Position numbers and translations under genes: made by a program
Assembly: GCA_020638495.1 (NCBI GenBank)
Contig: JACKIN010000010.1
Span: 1-64,000 of the forward strand
Direction: 5' to 3'
DNA: 64,000 bases
Source: Geminicoccaceae bacterium
GTDB taxonomy: Bacteria > Pseudomonadota > Alphaproteobacteria > Geminicoccales > Geminicoccaceae
The notes under the pieces: generated by a model
Seen by the model: only the letters and a program-made list of their open reading frames with translations
The model's database searches: none
Told to the model about the DNA's origin: nothing
In this document: positions 1-8,458 of the stretch, piece after piece
How the letters are laid out: every line of letters starts with the position of its first letter
Position numbering within the stretch: the first letter of the stretch is position 1

Positions 1-678
1 GGCGTCGACGCTCATCGCCCCGGTGACGAGGGCGGTCCTGAAGAGGGTCTCGATGCGCAGGAGGGCCGCGAGGGCGAGCGCCGTCGAGACCTGGGTGCCG
101 TTGAGCAGCGCCAGGCCCTCCTTGGGGCCGAGGGTGACCGGGGCGAGGCCGGCCTCGGCGAGCGCCTTGCCGGCCGGCAGGGTGGTGCCATGGAGGCGGG
201 CCTCGCCGACGCCGAGGAGGGCGGCGGTCAGGTGGGCGAGCGGGGCGAGGTCGCCCGAGGCGCCGACGGAGCCCTTCTCGGGGATGACGGGCAGGACACC
301 CTTGGCGAGCAGGGCCAGGAGCTGGTCGAGGGTGCCTTCGCTGATGCCGGAATAGCCGCGCGCCAGGCTCGCCGCCTTCATCGCCATGATCAGGCGGACG
401 AGCGGGTCGGGCAGTGGCGGGCCGGTGCCGGTCGAGTGCGAGAGGACGAGGTTCTTCTGCAGGAGCTCGAGGTCGCCCTTGGCGATGCGGGTCGAGGCGA
501 GCTTGCCGAAGCCGGTATTGACGCCATAGACGGTGCGGTTCTCGGCGACGATGGTGCGGATGGCTTCGGCGGAAGCGCGGACGGCGGAGCGGCAGGCCGG
601 GTCGAGGGTGACGGGGGTGCCTGCCAGCACGGCGCGCCATTCGGCGAGGGTGACGGCACCCGGGCGGAGCGTCAGCAT
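1..678 (-). CDS. hutH: Histidine ammonia-lyase HutH, N-terminal part (cut by window edge)
   Basis: Catalyses the first step of histidine degradation, L-histidine to urocanate plus ammonia, in the cytoplasm. Reading the minus strand from the ATG at 678 gives 226 residues beginning MLTLRPGAVTLAEW and running off the window. The family hallmarks are visible: the YGVNTGFG segment near residue 54, and GSVGASGDLAPL near residue 145, whose Ala-Ser-Gly cyclises into the MIO electrophile. The usual length is about 510 residues, so a bit under half is present. The start codon overlaps the end of hutI by 7 bp, so the two are translationally coupled. Identity is secure. Confidence 0.95.
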   Translation of the reverse strand, partial: MLTLRPGAVTLAEWRAVLAGTPVTLDPACRSAVRASAEAIRTIVAENRTVYGVNTGFGKLASTRIAKGDLELLQKNLVLSHSTGTGPPLPDPLVRLIMAMKAASLARGYSGISEGTLDQLLALLAKGVLPVIPEKGSVGASGDLAPLAHLTAALLGVGEARLHGTTLPAGKALAEAGLAPVTLGPKEGLALLNGTQVSTALALAALLRIETLFRTALVTGAMSVDA

Positions 679-1871
679 GGACGCCAGCGCCCCTCGCGCA
701 GGCTGGCGAAGAGCGGGTTGTAGCCGATGCGGTAGGCGAGCTCGGCCGGGTGGTCGATGTCGAAGATGGCGAGATCGGCGCGCTTGCCGACCTCGAGCGT
801 GCCGATCTCGGCCTCCAGGCCGAGGGCGCGGGCGGCGTTCCTGGTGACGCCGGCGAGGGCCTCCTCGGGGGTCAGGCGAAAGAGCGTGGCGGCCATGTTG
901 AGCACGAGGAGGAGCGAGGTCACGGGGCTGGAGCCGGGGTTGCAGTCGGTGGCGATGGCGATGGGGACACCGTGGCGGCGCAAGAGGTCGACGGGCGGCG
1001 CCTGCTTCTCCCGGAGCGTGTAGAAGGCGCCGGGCAGGAGCACGGCGACCGTGCCGGCGGCCGCCATGGCGCGCACCCCGTCCTCCTGGACATATTCGAG
1101 GTGGTCAGCGGAGAGGGCGCCGAACCCGGCGGCGAGCACCGCACCCTTGAGGTCGGAGAGCTGCTCGGCGTGCAGCTTGACCGGGAGGTCGACCGCCCTC
1201 GCCTTCTCGAAGACGCGGCGCATCTGGGCGGGCGAGAAGGCGATGCCCTCGCAGAAGCCGTCCACCGCGTCGGCGAGGCCGGCCTTGCGCACGGCGGGGA
1301 TGATCTGGGACACGACGATGTCGACATAGGCATCGGCGCGGCCCTTGAACTCGGGCGGGACGGCGTGGGCGGCGAGGAGCGAGGTCTGGACCTCGACGTC
1401 GCGCTCGTCGGCGAGCCGGCGGGCCGCCTCGAGCATGCGGATCTCGCTCTCGAGCTCGAGGCCGTAGCCGGACTTGATCTCGATCGTGGTCACACCTTCG
1501 GCCAGGAGATGGTCGAGGCGCGGCAAAGCCTGGGCGACGAGCTCGTCGACGCTGGCGGCGCGGGTGGCCTTGACGGTCGAGAGGATGCCGCCGCCGGCCC
1601 GGGCCACCTCCTCGTAGGTCGCACCTTCGAGCCGGAGCTCGAACTCGCGCGCCCGGTTGCCGCCGAAGACGATGTGGGTGTGGCAGTCGACGAGGCCGGG
1701 CAGCACCCAGCGGCCGCCGAGATCGGCCGTCTCGGCCGCCCTCGGCGCCGCGCTCAGCGGCCCGAGCCAGGCGATGCGGCCGGCCTCGATCAGGAGGGCC
1801 GCATCATCGAGGGCGCCATAGGGAGCACCGCCCGATTGCATCGTGGCGAAGCGAGCGTTGGTCAGGAGCAT
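672..1871 (-). CDS. hutI: Imidazolonepropionase HutI
   Basis: Hydrolyses 4-imidazolone-5-propionate to N-formimino-L-glutamate, step three of histidine catabolism. The 399-residue protein from MLLTNARFATM has the amidohydrolase metal motif VDCHTHIVFGG near residue 75, the IEIKSGYGL segment, KLHAEQLSD, and the late ATDCNPGSSP motif containing the metal-binding Asp. The start at 1871 was chosen because everything upstream in the longer frame lies inside hutF in another frame and the family begins here. hutI precedes hutH in one operon and is divergent from hutF, with 73 bp between the two starts. I saw no convincing HutC palindrome in that gap. Confidence 0.95.
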   Translation of the reverse strand: MLLTNARFATMQSGGAPYGALDDAALLIEAGRIAWLGPLSAAPRAAETADLGGRWVLPGLVDCHTHIVFGGNRAREFELRLEGATYEEVARAGGGILSTVKATRAASVDELVAQALPRLDHLLAEGVTTIEIKSGYGLELESEIRMLEAARRLADERDVEVQTSLLAAHAVPPEFKGRADAYVDIVVSQIIPAVRKAGLADAVDGFCEGIAFSPAQMRRVFEKARAVDLPVKLHAEQLSDLKGAVLAAGFGALSADHLEYVQEDGVRAMAAAGTVAVLLPGAFYTLREKQAPPVDLLRRHGVPIAIATDCNPGSSPVTSLLLVLNMAATLFRLTPEEALAGVTRNAARALGLEAEIGTLEVGKRADLAIFDIDHPAELAYRIGYNPLFASLREGRWRPC

Positions 1872-1944
1872 TCTGGATGTTGGCGCCAAGCGCTTGCCGC
1901 CTTTCCGGGATTTGGTCAGAAGCAGGGTTGGACGGGAGGGCAGG

Positions 1945-3300
1945 ATGATCAAGCTCTTTTTTGCGCAGGCGCTCTTGGCCGAAGGCTGGGCCCGGGACGT
2001 GGCGGTCGAGGTCGCACCGGACGGGACATTCCATTCGGTCGAGCCAAATGCGGTGCCGGCGCCGGATGCGGCGCGCGCCGCCATCGCCGTGCCGGGCATG
2101 GCGAACGTCCACAGCCACGCCTTCCAGCGCGGCATGGCGGGGCTCGCCGAGCGGGCCGGGCCGGCGGAGGACAGCTTCTGGACCTGGCGCGAGGTGATGT
2201 ACGGCTTCCTCGACAGGCTGACCCCGGACGACGTGCAGGCGATCGCCGGCCAGCTCTATGCCGAGATGCTGGAGGCAGGCTTCACTGCGGTCGGCGAGTT
2301 CCACTATCTGCACAACGACACGGATGGCCGGCCTTACGCCGATCCGGCCGAGCTGGCCGAGCGGATCGTGGCGGCGGCGGCGGCGACGGGCATGGCGCTG
2401 ACCCATTTGCCGGTGCTCTACCACCAGGGCAGCTTCGGCGCGGCACCGCCGGCGCCGGGCCAGCGGCGCTTCGTCATGGATGTCGAGGATCTGCTCGAGC
2501 TGGTCCGGACGCTGCGCGCGCGTCATCCGGATCTGGTCGTGGGTGCGGCGCCGCACAGCCTGCGCGCGGTGACGCCGGAGAGCCTCAGGCGCCTGGTCGA
2601 GGCCTGCACGGCTGGGCCGTTGCACATCCACGCGGCGGAGCAGGAGAAGGAGGTTCTGGACTGCCTCGCCTGGTCGGGGCGGCGGCCGGTGCGCTGGCTG
2701 CTCGACGAGGTGGGGCTCGACGGGCGCTGGTGCCTCATTCATTGCACGCATCTGGACGACGGCGAGGTGCGGGACCTCGCGGCCTCGGGGGCGGTGGCGG
2801 GCTTGTGCCCGGTGACCGAGGCCAATCTCGGCGACGGTATCTTTCGCGGTGTCGACTATCTCGGTCGGGGCGGGCGCTTCGGTGTGGGCTCCGACAGCCA
2901 TATCCGCATCGATCTCGCGGACGAGCTTCGGAGCCTCGAATACAGCCAGCGCCTGCGCGACCGGCGGCGGAACCGGCTGGCGGCCCCCGGCCATTCGGTC
3001 GGACGGACGCTCCTCGAGAAGGCGCTCGCCGGCGGGGCTCAGGCGCTGGCGCAGAACACGGGGGCGATCGCGGTCGGGCGGCGGGCCGACATCGTGACGC
3101 TGGACGCCGGCCATCCGGCGCTGGTCGGGCGCAGCGGCGACGCGCTGCTCGACGGCTGGATCTTCGCCGCGAGGACGGCGCCGGTCGATACCGTCCGGGT
3201 CGGCGGCCGGCTCGTGGTCGAGGGGGGCCGGCATGTGGCGGGCGAGGCCGTGGCCCGGCGGTTCGAACGGACGATGCGGGGCCTGCTGGCCGATGCCTGA
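1945..3300 (+). CDS. hutF: Formimidoylglutamate deiminase HutF
   Basis: Deiminates N-formimino-L-glutamate to N-formyl-L-glutamate, the entry to the five-step HutF/HutG branch of histidine degradation. The 451-residue amidohydrolase shows HSHAFQRGMAG near residue 53, HYLHND, HIHAAEQEKEV, HCTHLDDGEV and the GSDSHIRIDLADELR segment that separates HutF from other amidohydrolases. The ATG at 1945 is preceded by a purine-rich GGGAGGGCAGG ribosome site. The longer upstream frame overlaps hutI and was discarded. HutF implies that this organism makes formylglutamate and needs HutG, which is not in the window. Confidence 0.93.
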   Translation: MIKLFFAQALLAEGWARDVAVEVAPDGTFHSVEPNAVPAPDAARAAIAVPGMANVHSHAFQRGMAGLAERAGPAEDSFWTWREVMYGFLDRLTPDDVQAIAGQLYAEMLEAGFTAVGEFHYLHNDTDGRPYADPAELAERIVAAAAATGMALTHLPVLYHQGSFGAAPPAPGQRRFVMDVEDLLELVRTLRARHPDLVVGAAPHSLRAVTPESLRRLVEACTAGPLHIHAAEQEKEVLDCLAWSGRRPVRWLLDEVGLDGRWCLIHCTHLDDGEVRDLAASGAVAGLCPVTEANLGDGIFRGVDYLGRGGRFGVGSDSHIRIDLADELRSLEYSQRLRDRRRNRLAAPGHSVGRTLLEKALAGGAQALAQNTGAIAVGRRADIVTLDAGHPALVGRSGDALLDGWIFAARTAPVDTVRVGGRLVVEGGRHVAGEAVARRFERTMRGLLADA

Positions 3301-3309
3301 ACGCGCCGG

Positions 3310-3810
3310 TCAGCGGGCCTTCGCCAGATCGGGCTGCACATTGCCCCAGGGCATGGCCGGGACGGCCGAGATGGAGTTCTTGGGGCTGCCCTCGATCACC
3401 CGGTCGGAATAGACGAGGTAGACGAAGGTCGATCGCTTCTCGTCGAGGAAGCGCACCACCTGCATGGACTTGAAGATCAGCGAGGTGCGTCGCTTGAAGA
3501 CCTCCTCGCCCTCGTCCAGCTCGTCCTTGACGGTGATCGGCCCGACCTGCAGGCAGGTGATGGACGCATCCGACGTGTCCTCCGCGACCCCGAAGGCACC
3601 CTTGAAGCCGCCTGTCTTGGCCCGGCTCAGGTAGCAGCTGATGCCCTCGATCTTCGGGTCGTCGAAGGCCTCGACGACGATCTTGTGGTCGGGCGAGATC
3701 CAGTGGAACTTGGTCGAGACGTCGCCGATGGTCTCGGCCGCGGCCGATCCGGCGGCGAGGAAAAGGCCGAGGGCGAGCGTGCCGCGTAGCGTGGCGCCGA
3801 AGAAGGTCAT
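3310..3810 (-). CDS. creA: CreA family periplasmic protein
   Basis: A 166-residue protein from MTFFGATLRG with a clear signal peptide (hydrophobic residues about 9-22, Ala-rich cleavage region ending near AAAETIGDV). The mature part has the CreA family pattern: SPDHKIVVEAFDDPKI, the GISCYLSRA segment, KDELDEGEEVFKRRTSL near the middle and the C-terminal YLVYSDRVIEGSPKNSIS. CreA proteins are widespread and their biochemical role is unknown. It converges on hutF with only 9 bp between stops and is divergent from tenA. The start at 3810 gives the expected signal peptide; a longer frame to 3951 does not. Confidence 0.88.
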   Translation of the reverse strand: MTFFGATLRGTLALGLFLAAGSAAAETIGDVSTKFHWISPDHKIVVEAFDDPKIEGISCYLSRAKTGGFKGAFGVAEDTSDASITCLQVGPITVKDELDEGEEVFKRRTSLIFKSMQVVRFLDEKRSTFVYLVYSDRVIEGSPKNSISAVPAMPWGNVQPDLAKAR

Positions 3811-3880
3811 GGGGTCTGGTCCTGTGCGAGGACGTGGGCCTGGCAGCAGAAGTAGATCGAATTTCGGGAAGGAGGAGGCG

Positions 3881-4549
3881 ATGGCGTTTACCGACGACAT
3901 CTGGACACGCACGGGGGAGCTGCGGCGGGCGATCGATGCGTTGCCGTTCAACCGCGAGCTGGCGGCGGGGACCCTGAGCCGCGAGCGGTTCAGGTTCTAC
4001 ATGCTGCAGGACAAGCTCTATCTCGACCAGTACGCGCGGGCCCTGACGCTGGCGGCCGGCAAGGCGCCCGATCTGGCGGCGACGGAGAAGTTCGCGGGCT
4101 CGGCCATGGGGGCGCTCAAGGTCGAGCGGGCGCTGCACGGGACGTTCCTGGAGCGGTTCGGGGTGAGCGCTGCCGAGCTGGCGGCTGCCCTGCCCTCGCC
4201 TTCCTGCCTCGCCTACACGAACTTCCTCCTGGCCACGGCGCACCAGGAATCCTGGCCGGTGCTGGTGGCGGCGATCTTGCCGTGCTTTTGGATCTATCAC
4301 GATGTCGGCACGCGGATCGCGCAGGGGTCGGCGGCGGGCAACTTCTACCAGGCCTGGATCGACACCTATGCCTCGCCGGACTTCGCCCGGTCGGTGGAGG
4401 AGGTGATCGCTATCACGGATATGGCCGCCGAGCGGGCCGGGGCCGACGAGCGTGAACGGATGGCGGCGGCCTTCATCCGCTCGGCGCAATACGAGTGGCT
4501 CTTCTGGGACAGCGCCTATCGCATGGAGGCCTGGCCAGTGGGGAGCTGA
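3881..4549 (+). CDS. tenA: TenA family aminopyrimidine aminohydrolase/thiaminase II-like
   Basis: TenA proteins hydrolyse thiamine or its aminopyrimidine breakdown products so the pyrimidine can be salvaged for thiamine synthesis. The 222-residue all-helical protein shows FYMLQDKLYLDQYARAL near residue 44, the LPCFWIYHDVG segment with the conserved cysteine near residue 133, and the C-terminal QYEWLFWDSAY with its conserved glutamate. A strong GGAAGGAGGAGG ribosome site precedes the ATG at 3881. No thi genes or TPP riboswitch were seen nearby, so it stands alone. Its last 34 bp overlap the convergent histidine kinase gene. Confidence 0.88.
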   Translation: MAFTDDIWTRTGELRRAIDALPFNRELAAGTLSRERFRFYMLQDKLYLDQYARALTLAAGKAPDLAATEKFAGSAMGALKVERALHGTFLERFGVSAAELAAALPSPSCLAYTNFLLATAHQESWPVLVAAILPCFWIYHDVGTRIAQGSAAGNFYQAWIDTYASPDFARSVEEVIAITDMAAERAGADERERMAAAFIRSAQYEWLFWDSAYRMEAWPVGS

Positions 4550-5901
4550 GCGGCCGGCAGGGTCAGGCTGACCCGAAGCCCGCCATCCGGATGGTTGGCG
4601 AAGGCGATGGTTCCGCCATAGGCGAGCGCGATGTCCCGGGAGATCGCGAGGCCGATGCCGTGGCCGGGCTTTCCCGTGTCGAGCCGATGGCCGCGCGTGC
4701 CGAGCTGGTCGAGCTCGGCCGCATCGACGCCCGGCCCGTCATCGGCGATGGCGAGCCGCACGTCGCCGGCGTCCGCCACGGCCTGGACGGTCACCGACTG
4801 CCTTGCCCATTTGGCGGCGTTGTCGAGCAGGTTGCCCAGAAGCTCGCCCAGATCGTCGGCCTCGACCGCGACCAGGAGGTGCGCCGGCACATCGAGCCGC
4901 CAGTCCCGCGCCTCCCCTGCGGGCGTGCGGCGGAGGGTTCGCACCAGACGGTCGATGGCCGGGGCGAGCGCCGTCGCCTGCCCCCGGCTGGTGGCGCCGG
5001 CGAGGCGGGTGCGGGCGAGCTCGCGCTCGATGTGACGCCGCATGTCCCGGGCCAGCCGGTCGAGCTCGGCGGCGGCCTTGGTCTCGCCCCTGGCGGCGAG
5101 ACCGCGGGCCTCGCTGCCGAGCACGGTGAGCGGCGTCTTCAGGCCGTGCGCCAGGTCGGCGGCGCGCTGGCGAGCCCGGGCCAGCGATCCCTCCTGCGCT
5201 TCGAGCAGGGCGTCGACCTCCTGGACGAGTGGGCGGATCTCGTCCGGGAAGCGGCCGTCGAGGCGCTTCGCCCGGCCCTCGCGCACCGCCGTCACCGCCC
5301 GGCGCACCGCCTCGAAGGGGCGCAGGCCGTACCAGACCTGCACGGCGGCGGCAGCGACCAGCACCAGAGCGAGGCCGGCAAGGGCGATGGCGAGCTGGCG
5401 GGCATAGTCGGTGCCTGCGGCATCGAGCGTGGCGCGGTCCACGGCCGCGGCAATCCGGATGCGCCGCTCGCCTGGACCATTGCCGAGCAGCACCAGGCGC
5501 TCGTGCACGACGAGCAAGCTGCCGCCGGGGCCGGGCAGCGGGTGACGGTGGGCCTGGCCGGGCTCGGGCTCGTCCACAGGCAGCGGCAGCACGTCGTCCC
5601 AGAGCGAGCGCGAGCGGAGCACGGTGCCGGTCCCCTGATCCTCGATCTGCCAGTAGAGGCCACTGAGCGGGACGGCGAAGCGCGGGTCGGCGAGCGGTGC
5701 CTCGAGGTTGAGAGCACCATCCGCATCGATGACGAGGTGTGCCGCGAGCTGGCGCACATAGGTCGCGAGCTCCTGGTCGACGCGGCGCTCGAGGTGGCGC
5801 TCGAAGAGCACGGTGAGGCCGATGCCGGCGAGGACGAGGGCCACGACCACCGACGCGGCCTGGGCCAGCAGCAGACGCAGGCGCAGGGACTGGCTGCTCA
5901 A
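4516..5901 (-). CDS. PhoQ-like sensor histidine kinase
   Basis: A 461-residue membrane sensor. Transmembrane helices lie at about residues 12-33 and 168-189, flanking a periplasmic domain of about 135 residues; a HAMP-like linker follows. The H-box ADLAHGLKTPLTVL has the phosphoacceptor His near 252. The ATP-binding part has an N-box (NLLDNAAKW), DDGPGVD (G1) and GHGIGLAISRDI (G2). The HGLKTPL H-box is typical of PhoQ-type kinases. It overlaps the response regulator by ATGA (4 bp), and a secreted PepSY protein is first in the same operon, so PepSY, regulator and sensor form one unit. The signal sensed cannot be read from the sequence. Confidence 0.9.
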   Translation of the reverse strand: MSSQSLRLRLLLAQAASVVVALVLAGIGLTVLFERHLERRVDQELATYVRQLAAHLVIDADGALNLEAPLADPRFAVPLSGLYWQIEDQGTGTVLRSRSLWDDVLPLPVDEPEPGQAHRHPLPGPGGSLLVVHERLVLLGNGPGERRIRIAAAVDRATLDAAGTDYARQLAIALAGLALVLVAAAAVQVWYGLRPFEAVRRAVTAVREGRAKRLDGRFPDEIRPLVQEVDALLEAQEGSLARARQRAADLAHGLKTPLTVLGSEARGLAARGETKAAAELDRLARDMRRHIERELARTRLAGATSRGQATALAPAIDRLVRTLRRTPAGEARDWRLDVPAHLLVAVEADDLGELLGNLLDNAAKWARQSVTVQAVADAGDVRLAIADDGPGVDAAELDQLGTRGHRLDTGKPGHGIGLAISRDIALAYGGTIAFANHPDGGLRVSLTLPAAQLPTGQASMR

Positions 5902-6569
5902 GGTGCCGGGTCGTCCCGCTCGATCGTGTAGCCGAAGCCGCGCCGGGTCGAGATCAGCTCGACGCCGAGCTTTTTGCGCAGGCGGCCGACCAGCACCTCG
6001 ATCGTGTTGGTCTCGCGGCTGTCCTCGTCGCCATAGAGCTGCTCGAGCAGCTCGCTCGGCGGCACCACCCGGCCGGCCTGCAGCATCAGGTAGTCGAGCA
6101 GGCGGAATTCCTGCGGCGAGAGCGCCCTGGGCACGCCCTTGACGCTGACCCGCATGGCGCGCGGGTCGAGGGCGACATCGCCGATCTCGAGCACCGGCCG
6201 GCCCTGCCCGGCGGAACGGCGGATCAGGGCGCGGAGGCGGGCGGCCAGCTCCTCCGGCTCGAAGGGCTTGGGCAGGTAGTCGTCGGCGCCTGCGTCGATG
6301 CCTTCAACGCGCTCCTTCCAGGTGCCCCGGGCCGAGAGCACGAGGACCGGCATGGTCCGGCCGTTCTCGCGCCAGCGCTTGAGCACGGCGAGCCCGTCCA
6401 TGCCGGGCAGGCCGAGATCGAGGACGACGGCGGCGTAGTCCTCGACGTCGCCCTTGAACCAGGCATCCTCGCCGTCGGTGGCGTGGTCGACGAGGTGGCC
6501 CTGGGCCTCGAGCAGGGCGATGACGTCCCGGGCGATGCGGCGGTCGTCCTCGACCAGGAGCAGCCTCAA
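5898..6569 (-). CDS. OmpR/PhoP family response regulator
   Basis: A 223-residue regulator with an N-terminal receiver domain (acidic pocket Asp8/Asp9, phosphoacceptor Asp51 in VVLDLGLPGMDG, Lys in the LPKPF motif near residue 101) and a C-terminal winged helix (about 125-220, ending RRGFGYTIERD). It overlaps the kinase and the PepSY gene by 4 bp each (ATGA), a tight three-gene operon. Regulators of this class bind tandem direct repeats with 10-11 bp spacing. Such an array lies 20-60 bp upstream of the operon, so autoregulation and control of the divergent PepSY-cytochrome pair are likely. Confidence 0.93.
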   Translation of the reverse strand: MRLLLVEDDRRIARDVIALLEAQGHLVDHATDGEDAWFKGDVEDYAAVVLDLGLPGMDGLAVLKRWRENGRTMPVLVLSARGTWKERVEGIDAGADDYLPKPFEPEELAARLRALIRRSAGQGRPVLEIGDVALDPRAMRVSVKGVPRALSPQEFRLLDYLMLQAGRVVPPSELLEQLYGDEDSRETNTIEVLVGRLRKKLGVELISTRRGFGYTIERDDPAP

Positions 6570-6871
6570 TCGTCCAGCTCCGAGCGCAGGATGCGGCCGT
6601 CCACGGCGTCCACCTCGAGCTCGACCACGCGGCCCTGCGGATCGATCAGCTTGAGCTCGTAGACCCAGCGCCCGCCCTCACGGTCGAACTCGGTCTCGAT
6701 CACCTCGCCCGGCGCCTGGCTGCGCACGCGCTCCAGGATCTCGGCCAAGGGCAGCACCTCGCCCCGCTCGAGCGCCTGTCGCGCGCGCTCGTGGTCGCTG
6801 TCGGCAGCAGCCTTGGCCAACGGCAGCGAAGCGAGGAGCGAAGCGAGAAGGGCGAGGCGGGTGCGGGTCAT
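6566..6871 (-). CDS. Secreted PepSY domain protein
   Basis: A 101-residue protein with a signal peptide (residues 1-22, ending AKAAAD) and one PepSY domain: ARQALERGEVLPLAEIL, then VIETEFDREGGRWVYELKLID, ending in the family's VDAVDGRILRSELDD. PepSY domains are found in periplasmic inhibitors and sensor partners. As the first gene of an operon with a two-component system it may modulate the sensor in the periplasm, as is supposed for similar clusters. It ends in an ATGA overlap with the response regulator. Function beyond the domain is inference. Confidence 0.85.
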   Translation of the reverse strand: MTRTRLALLASLLASLPLAKAAADSDHERARQALERGEVLPLAEILERVRSQAPGEVIETEFDREGGRWVYELKLIDPQGRVVELEVDAVDGRILRSELDD

Positions 6872-6893
6872 GCGGCGAGCATAGGCAGCGAGC

Positions 6894-6932
6894 GCTGACA
6901 GAAGGCTGACAAGGACCGACAGGCCGGCGACA
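6894..6932. promoter_or_regulatory. Tandem GACA direct repeats, probable response-regulator operator
   Basis: Four GACA cores start at 6896, 6907, 6917 and 6928, spaced 11, 10 and 11 bp. On the minus strand they read as CTGTC(A/G) repeats. This head-to-tail spacing of one helical turn is what OmpR/PhoB-family winged helices bind, and the core resembles the PhoB half-site CTGTCA. The array lies between two divergent PepSY genes and directly upstream of the regulator's own operon. The repeats are visible in the sequence; the assignment to this regulator is inferred. Confidence 0.6.
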
Positions 6933-6997
6933 GCAGGGCGAGCCTATGGTCCGCGGCGTCGGCGATCCTGCCGGCTGACGAATTGGAGAACTCGAAC

Positions 6998-7273
6998 ATG
7001 CGCAAGCTCCTGATGCTTTCCACCGCCCTCGTGCCGATGGCGCTGGCCCTGCCGGCCCTGGCCTCCGGCCCCGACTGCGCCGACGTCCCGCGTGCCCAGT
7101 GGATGACCGAGGATGCGCTCCGCGCCAAGCTCCAGGGCATGGGCTACGAGGTGCGCGAGATCGACCGCGAGGGCAATTGCTACGAGGTCGAGGGCCGCGA
7201 TGCCAACGGCTTCGAGGTCGAGGCCTATGTCGATCCGGTCTCGGGCGCGGTCGTGCCGGGCGAGGACGACTGA
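6998..7273 (+). CDS. Secreted PepSY domain protein, partner of cytochrome b561
   Basis: A 91-residue protein from MRKLLMLSTALVPMALALPALASG, a clear signal peptide. The mature part is a single PepSY unit: LRAKLQGMGYEVREID, then GNCYEVEGRDANGFEVEAYVD and the terminal VSGAVVPGEDD. The ATG at 6998 has a GGAGA ribosome site 9-12 bp upstream. A TTG start at 6983 is possible but leaves no ribosome site. Its TGA overlaps the cytochrome b561 ATG by one base (TGATG), so the two are coupled. Pairs of PepSY proteins and b561-type cytochromes are common next to OmpR-type two-component systems; the precise role is unknown. Confidence 0.85.
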   Translation: MRKLLMLSTALVPMALALPALASGPDCADVPRAQWMTEDALRAKLQGMGYEVREIDREGNCYEVEGRDANGFEVEAYVDPVSGAVVPGEDD

Positions 7274-7830
7274 TGGCCGCCGCCGCACCGGCCGGAGCGG
7301 ACGCGGACGTCCGGCTGGTGCGGGTCTGGGATCCGTTCGTCCGGCTCTTCCACTGGGCGCTCGTGGTCTTCTTCACCGCCGCGTGGCTGACGGGCGAGGA
7401 GATCGACTGGCTGCACGAGCTCTTGGGCTACGGCGTCCTGGCGCTGGTCGGCATGCGCGTCGTCTGGGGCTTCATCGGCTCGCCGCATGCGCGGTTTCGG
7501 GACTTCGCCTTCGGCCGGGCGACCACCCTCGCCTATGCGCGGGACGCGCTGGCGATGCGCGCGAAGCGCTATCTCGGCCACAATCCCCTGGGTGCGGCCA
7601 TGGTCCTCGCGCTGCTCGCCGGGCTCGTGGTGACCGGCGGCTCGGGCTGGCTGCTCACGACCGACCTCCTCGGCCACGAGCCCAGATGGCTCGAGGAGAC
7701 CCACGAGGTGGCGGCCAACCTCATGCTGGTGCTGATCGCCACGCACATCGCGGGGGTGATCTTCTCGAGCCTCTCGCATGGCGAGAACCTGGTGCGCGCC
7801 ATGGTCACCGGCATGAAGCGGGCCGAGTGA
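7273..7830 (+). CDS. Cytochrome b561 family membrane protein
   Basis: A 185-residue protein with four predicted helices and the histidine pattern of diheme b561 domains: RLFHWALVVFFTAAWL near residue 24, WLHELLGYGVLALVGMRVVWG, HNPLGAAMVLALLAGL, and ETHEVAANLMLVLIATHIAGV near the end. Proteins of this group pass electrons across or within the inner membrane. The start is fixed by the one-base overlap with the PepSY gene. It ends just before a strong hairpin separating it from the convergent copper chaperone gene. The electron donor and acceptor are not evident. Confidence 0.88.
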   Translation: MAAAAPAGADADVRLVRVWDPFVRLFHWALVVFFTAAWLTGEEIDWLHELLGYGVLALVGMRVVWGFIGSPHARFRDFAFGRATTLAYARDALAMRAKRYLGHNPLGAAMVLALLAGLVVTGGSGWLLTTDLLGHEPRWLEETHEVAANLMLVLIATHIAGVIFSSLSHGENLVRAMVTGMKRAE

Positions 7831-7836
7831 GCTTGC

Positions 7837-7867
7837 GGGCAGCACCTGCCTGAAGCAGGTGCTGCCC
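7837..7867. terminator. Bidirectional hairpin terminator between convergent genes
   Basis: A perfect 13-bp inverted repeat, GGGCAGCACCTGC with loop CTGAA, lies in the 46-bp gap between the cytochrome b561 and PCuAC stops. There is no long T-run on either side, as is common in high-GC genomes. Position and stem strength support a shared terminator. Confidence 0.7.
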
Positions 7868-7876
7868 GGCCTTGTC

Positions 7877-8365
7877 TCAGCCGCCGCTGCCGTGGCCCTG
7901 ATGGCCCTTGGCGTCGCCCCCGATGCCGTAGCTCACCGGCTCGACCGTGACCTCGACCTCGACCGCGCCGGCCTGCTCGAGGGTCAGCGTGAGCGGGAAG
8001 GTCTCGCCCACGACCAGGGGCGCGCCGAGCTCGAACAGCATGATGTGCAGGCCGCCCGGGGCGAGCGCGGTGGTCTCGCCGGCGGGGAGGTCGATGGCCT
8101 CGACCCGGCGCATGCGCATCACACCGTTGTCGTCGATGTGGTTGTGCAGCTCGACCCGGCCTGCGACCGGGCTCGCAGCACCCAGGATGCGGTCCGCCTC
8201 GCCGCCGTTGTCGACTACGAGATAGGCCGCGCCGTTCGCCTGTTGGGCCGCCGTGGCCCGGGCCCAGGGGTGATCGATGGTGATCTCGCCGACCGTGAGC
8301 TCGTTCGCCTGAACGGTACCGATGGCGGCAAGGGCAAGGGTGCCCGAAAGAATCCAGCGCAGCAT
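7877..8365 (-). CDS. PCuA(C) family periplasmic copper chaperone
   Basis: A 162-residue protein from MLRWILSGTLALAAIGTVQAN (signal peptide), then the domain start ITIDHPWARATAAQQANGAAYL. The copper-binding pattern H(M)x10Mx21HxM is represented by ELHNHIDDNGVMRM and GGLHIMLFEL. PCuAC proteins deliver Cu(I) to the CuA or CuB site of cytochrome oxidase, usually with SCO1; a sco gene occurs at 27543-28178. The C-terminus is Gly/His-rich (KGHQGHGSGG), a possible extra metal site. A longer frame to 8404 was rejected because it precedes the signal peptide. It is probably expressed with the upstream DUF2946-like gene. Confidence 0.88.
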   Translation of the reverse strand: MLRWILSGTLALAAIGTVQANELTVGEITIDHPWARATAAQQANGAAYLVVDNGGEADRILGAASPVAGRVELHNHIDDNGVMRMRRVEAIDLPAGETTALAPGGLHIMLFELGAPLVVGETFPLTLTLEQAGAVEVEVTVEPVSYGIGGDAKGHQGHGSGG

Positions 8366-8458
8366 GGATGGTCTCCAGAGTGAGATGCAGGGGCGGCGGG
8401 CCAAAGGCCACGCGAGACGCCCCGTGTCGTTGACGGGAAAGGAATTCTTGAGCGTGGC

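Noticed and set aside
1872..1944. HutC operator between hutI and hutF
   Set aside because: No clear palindrome of the known HutC type was visible in the 73-bp gap.
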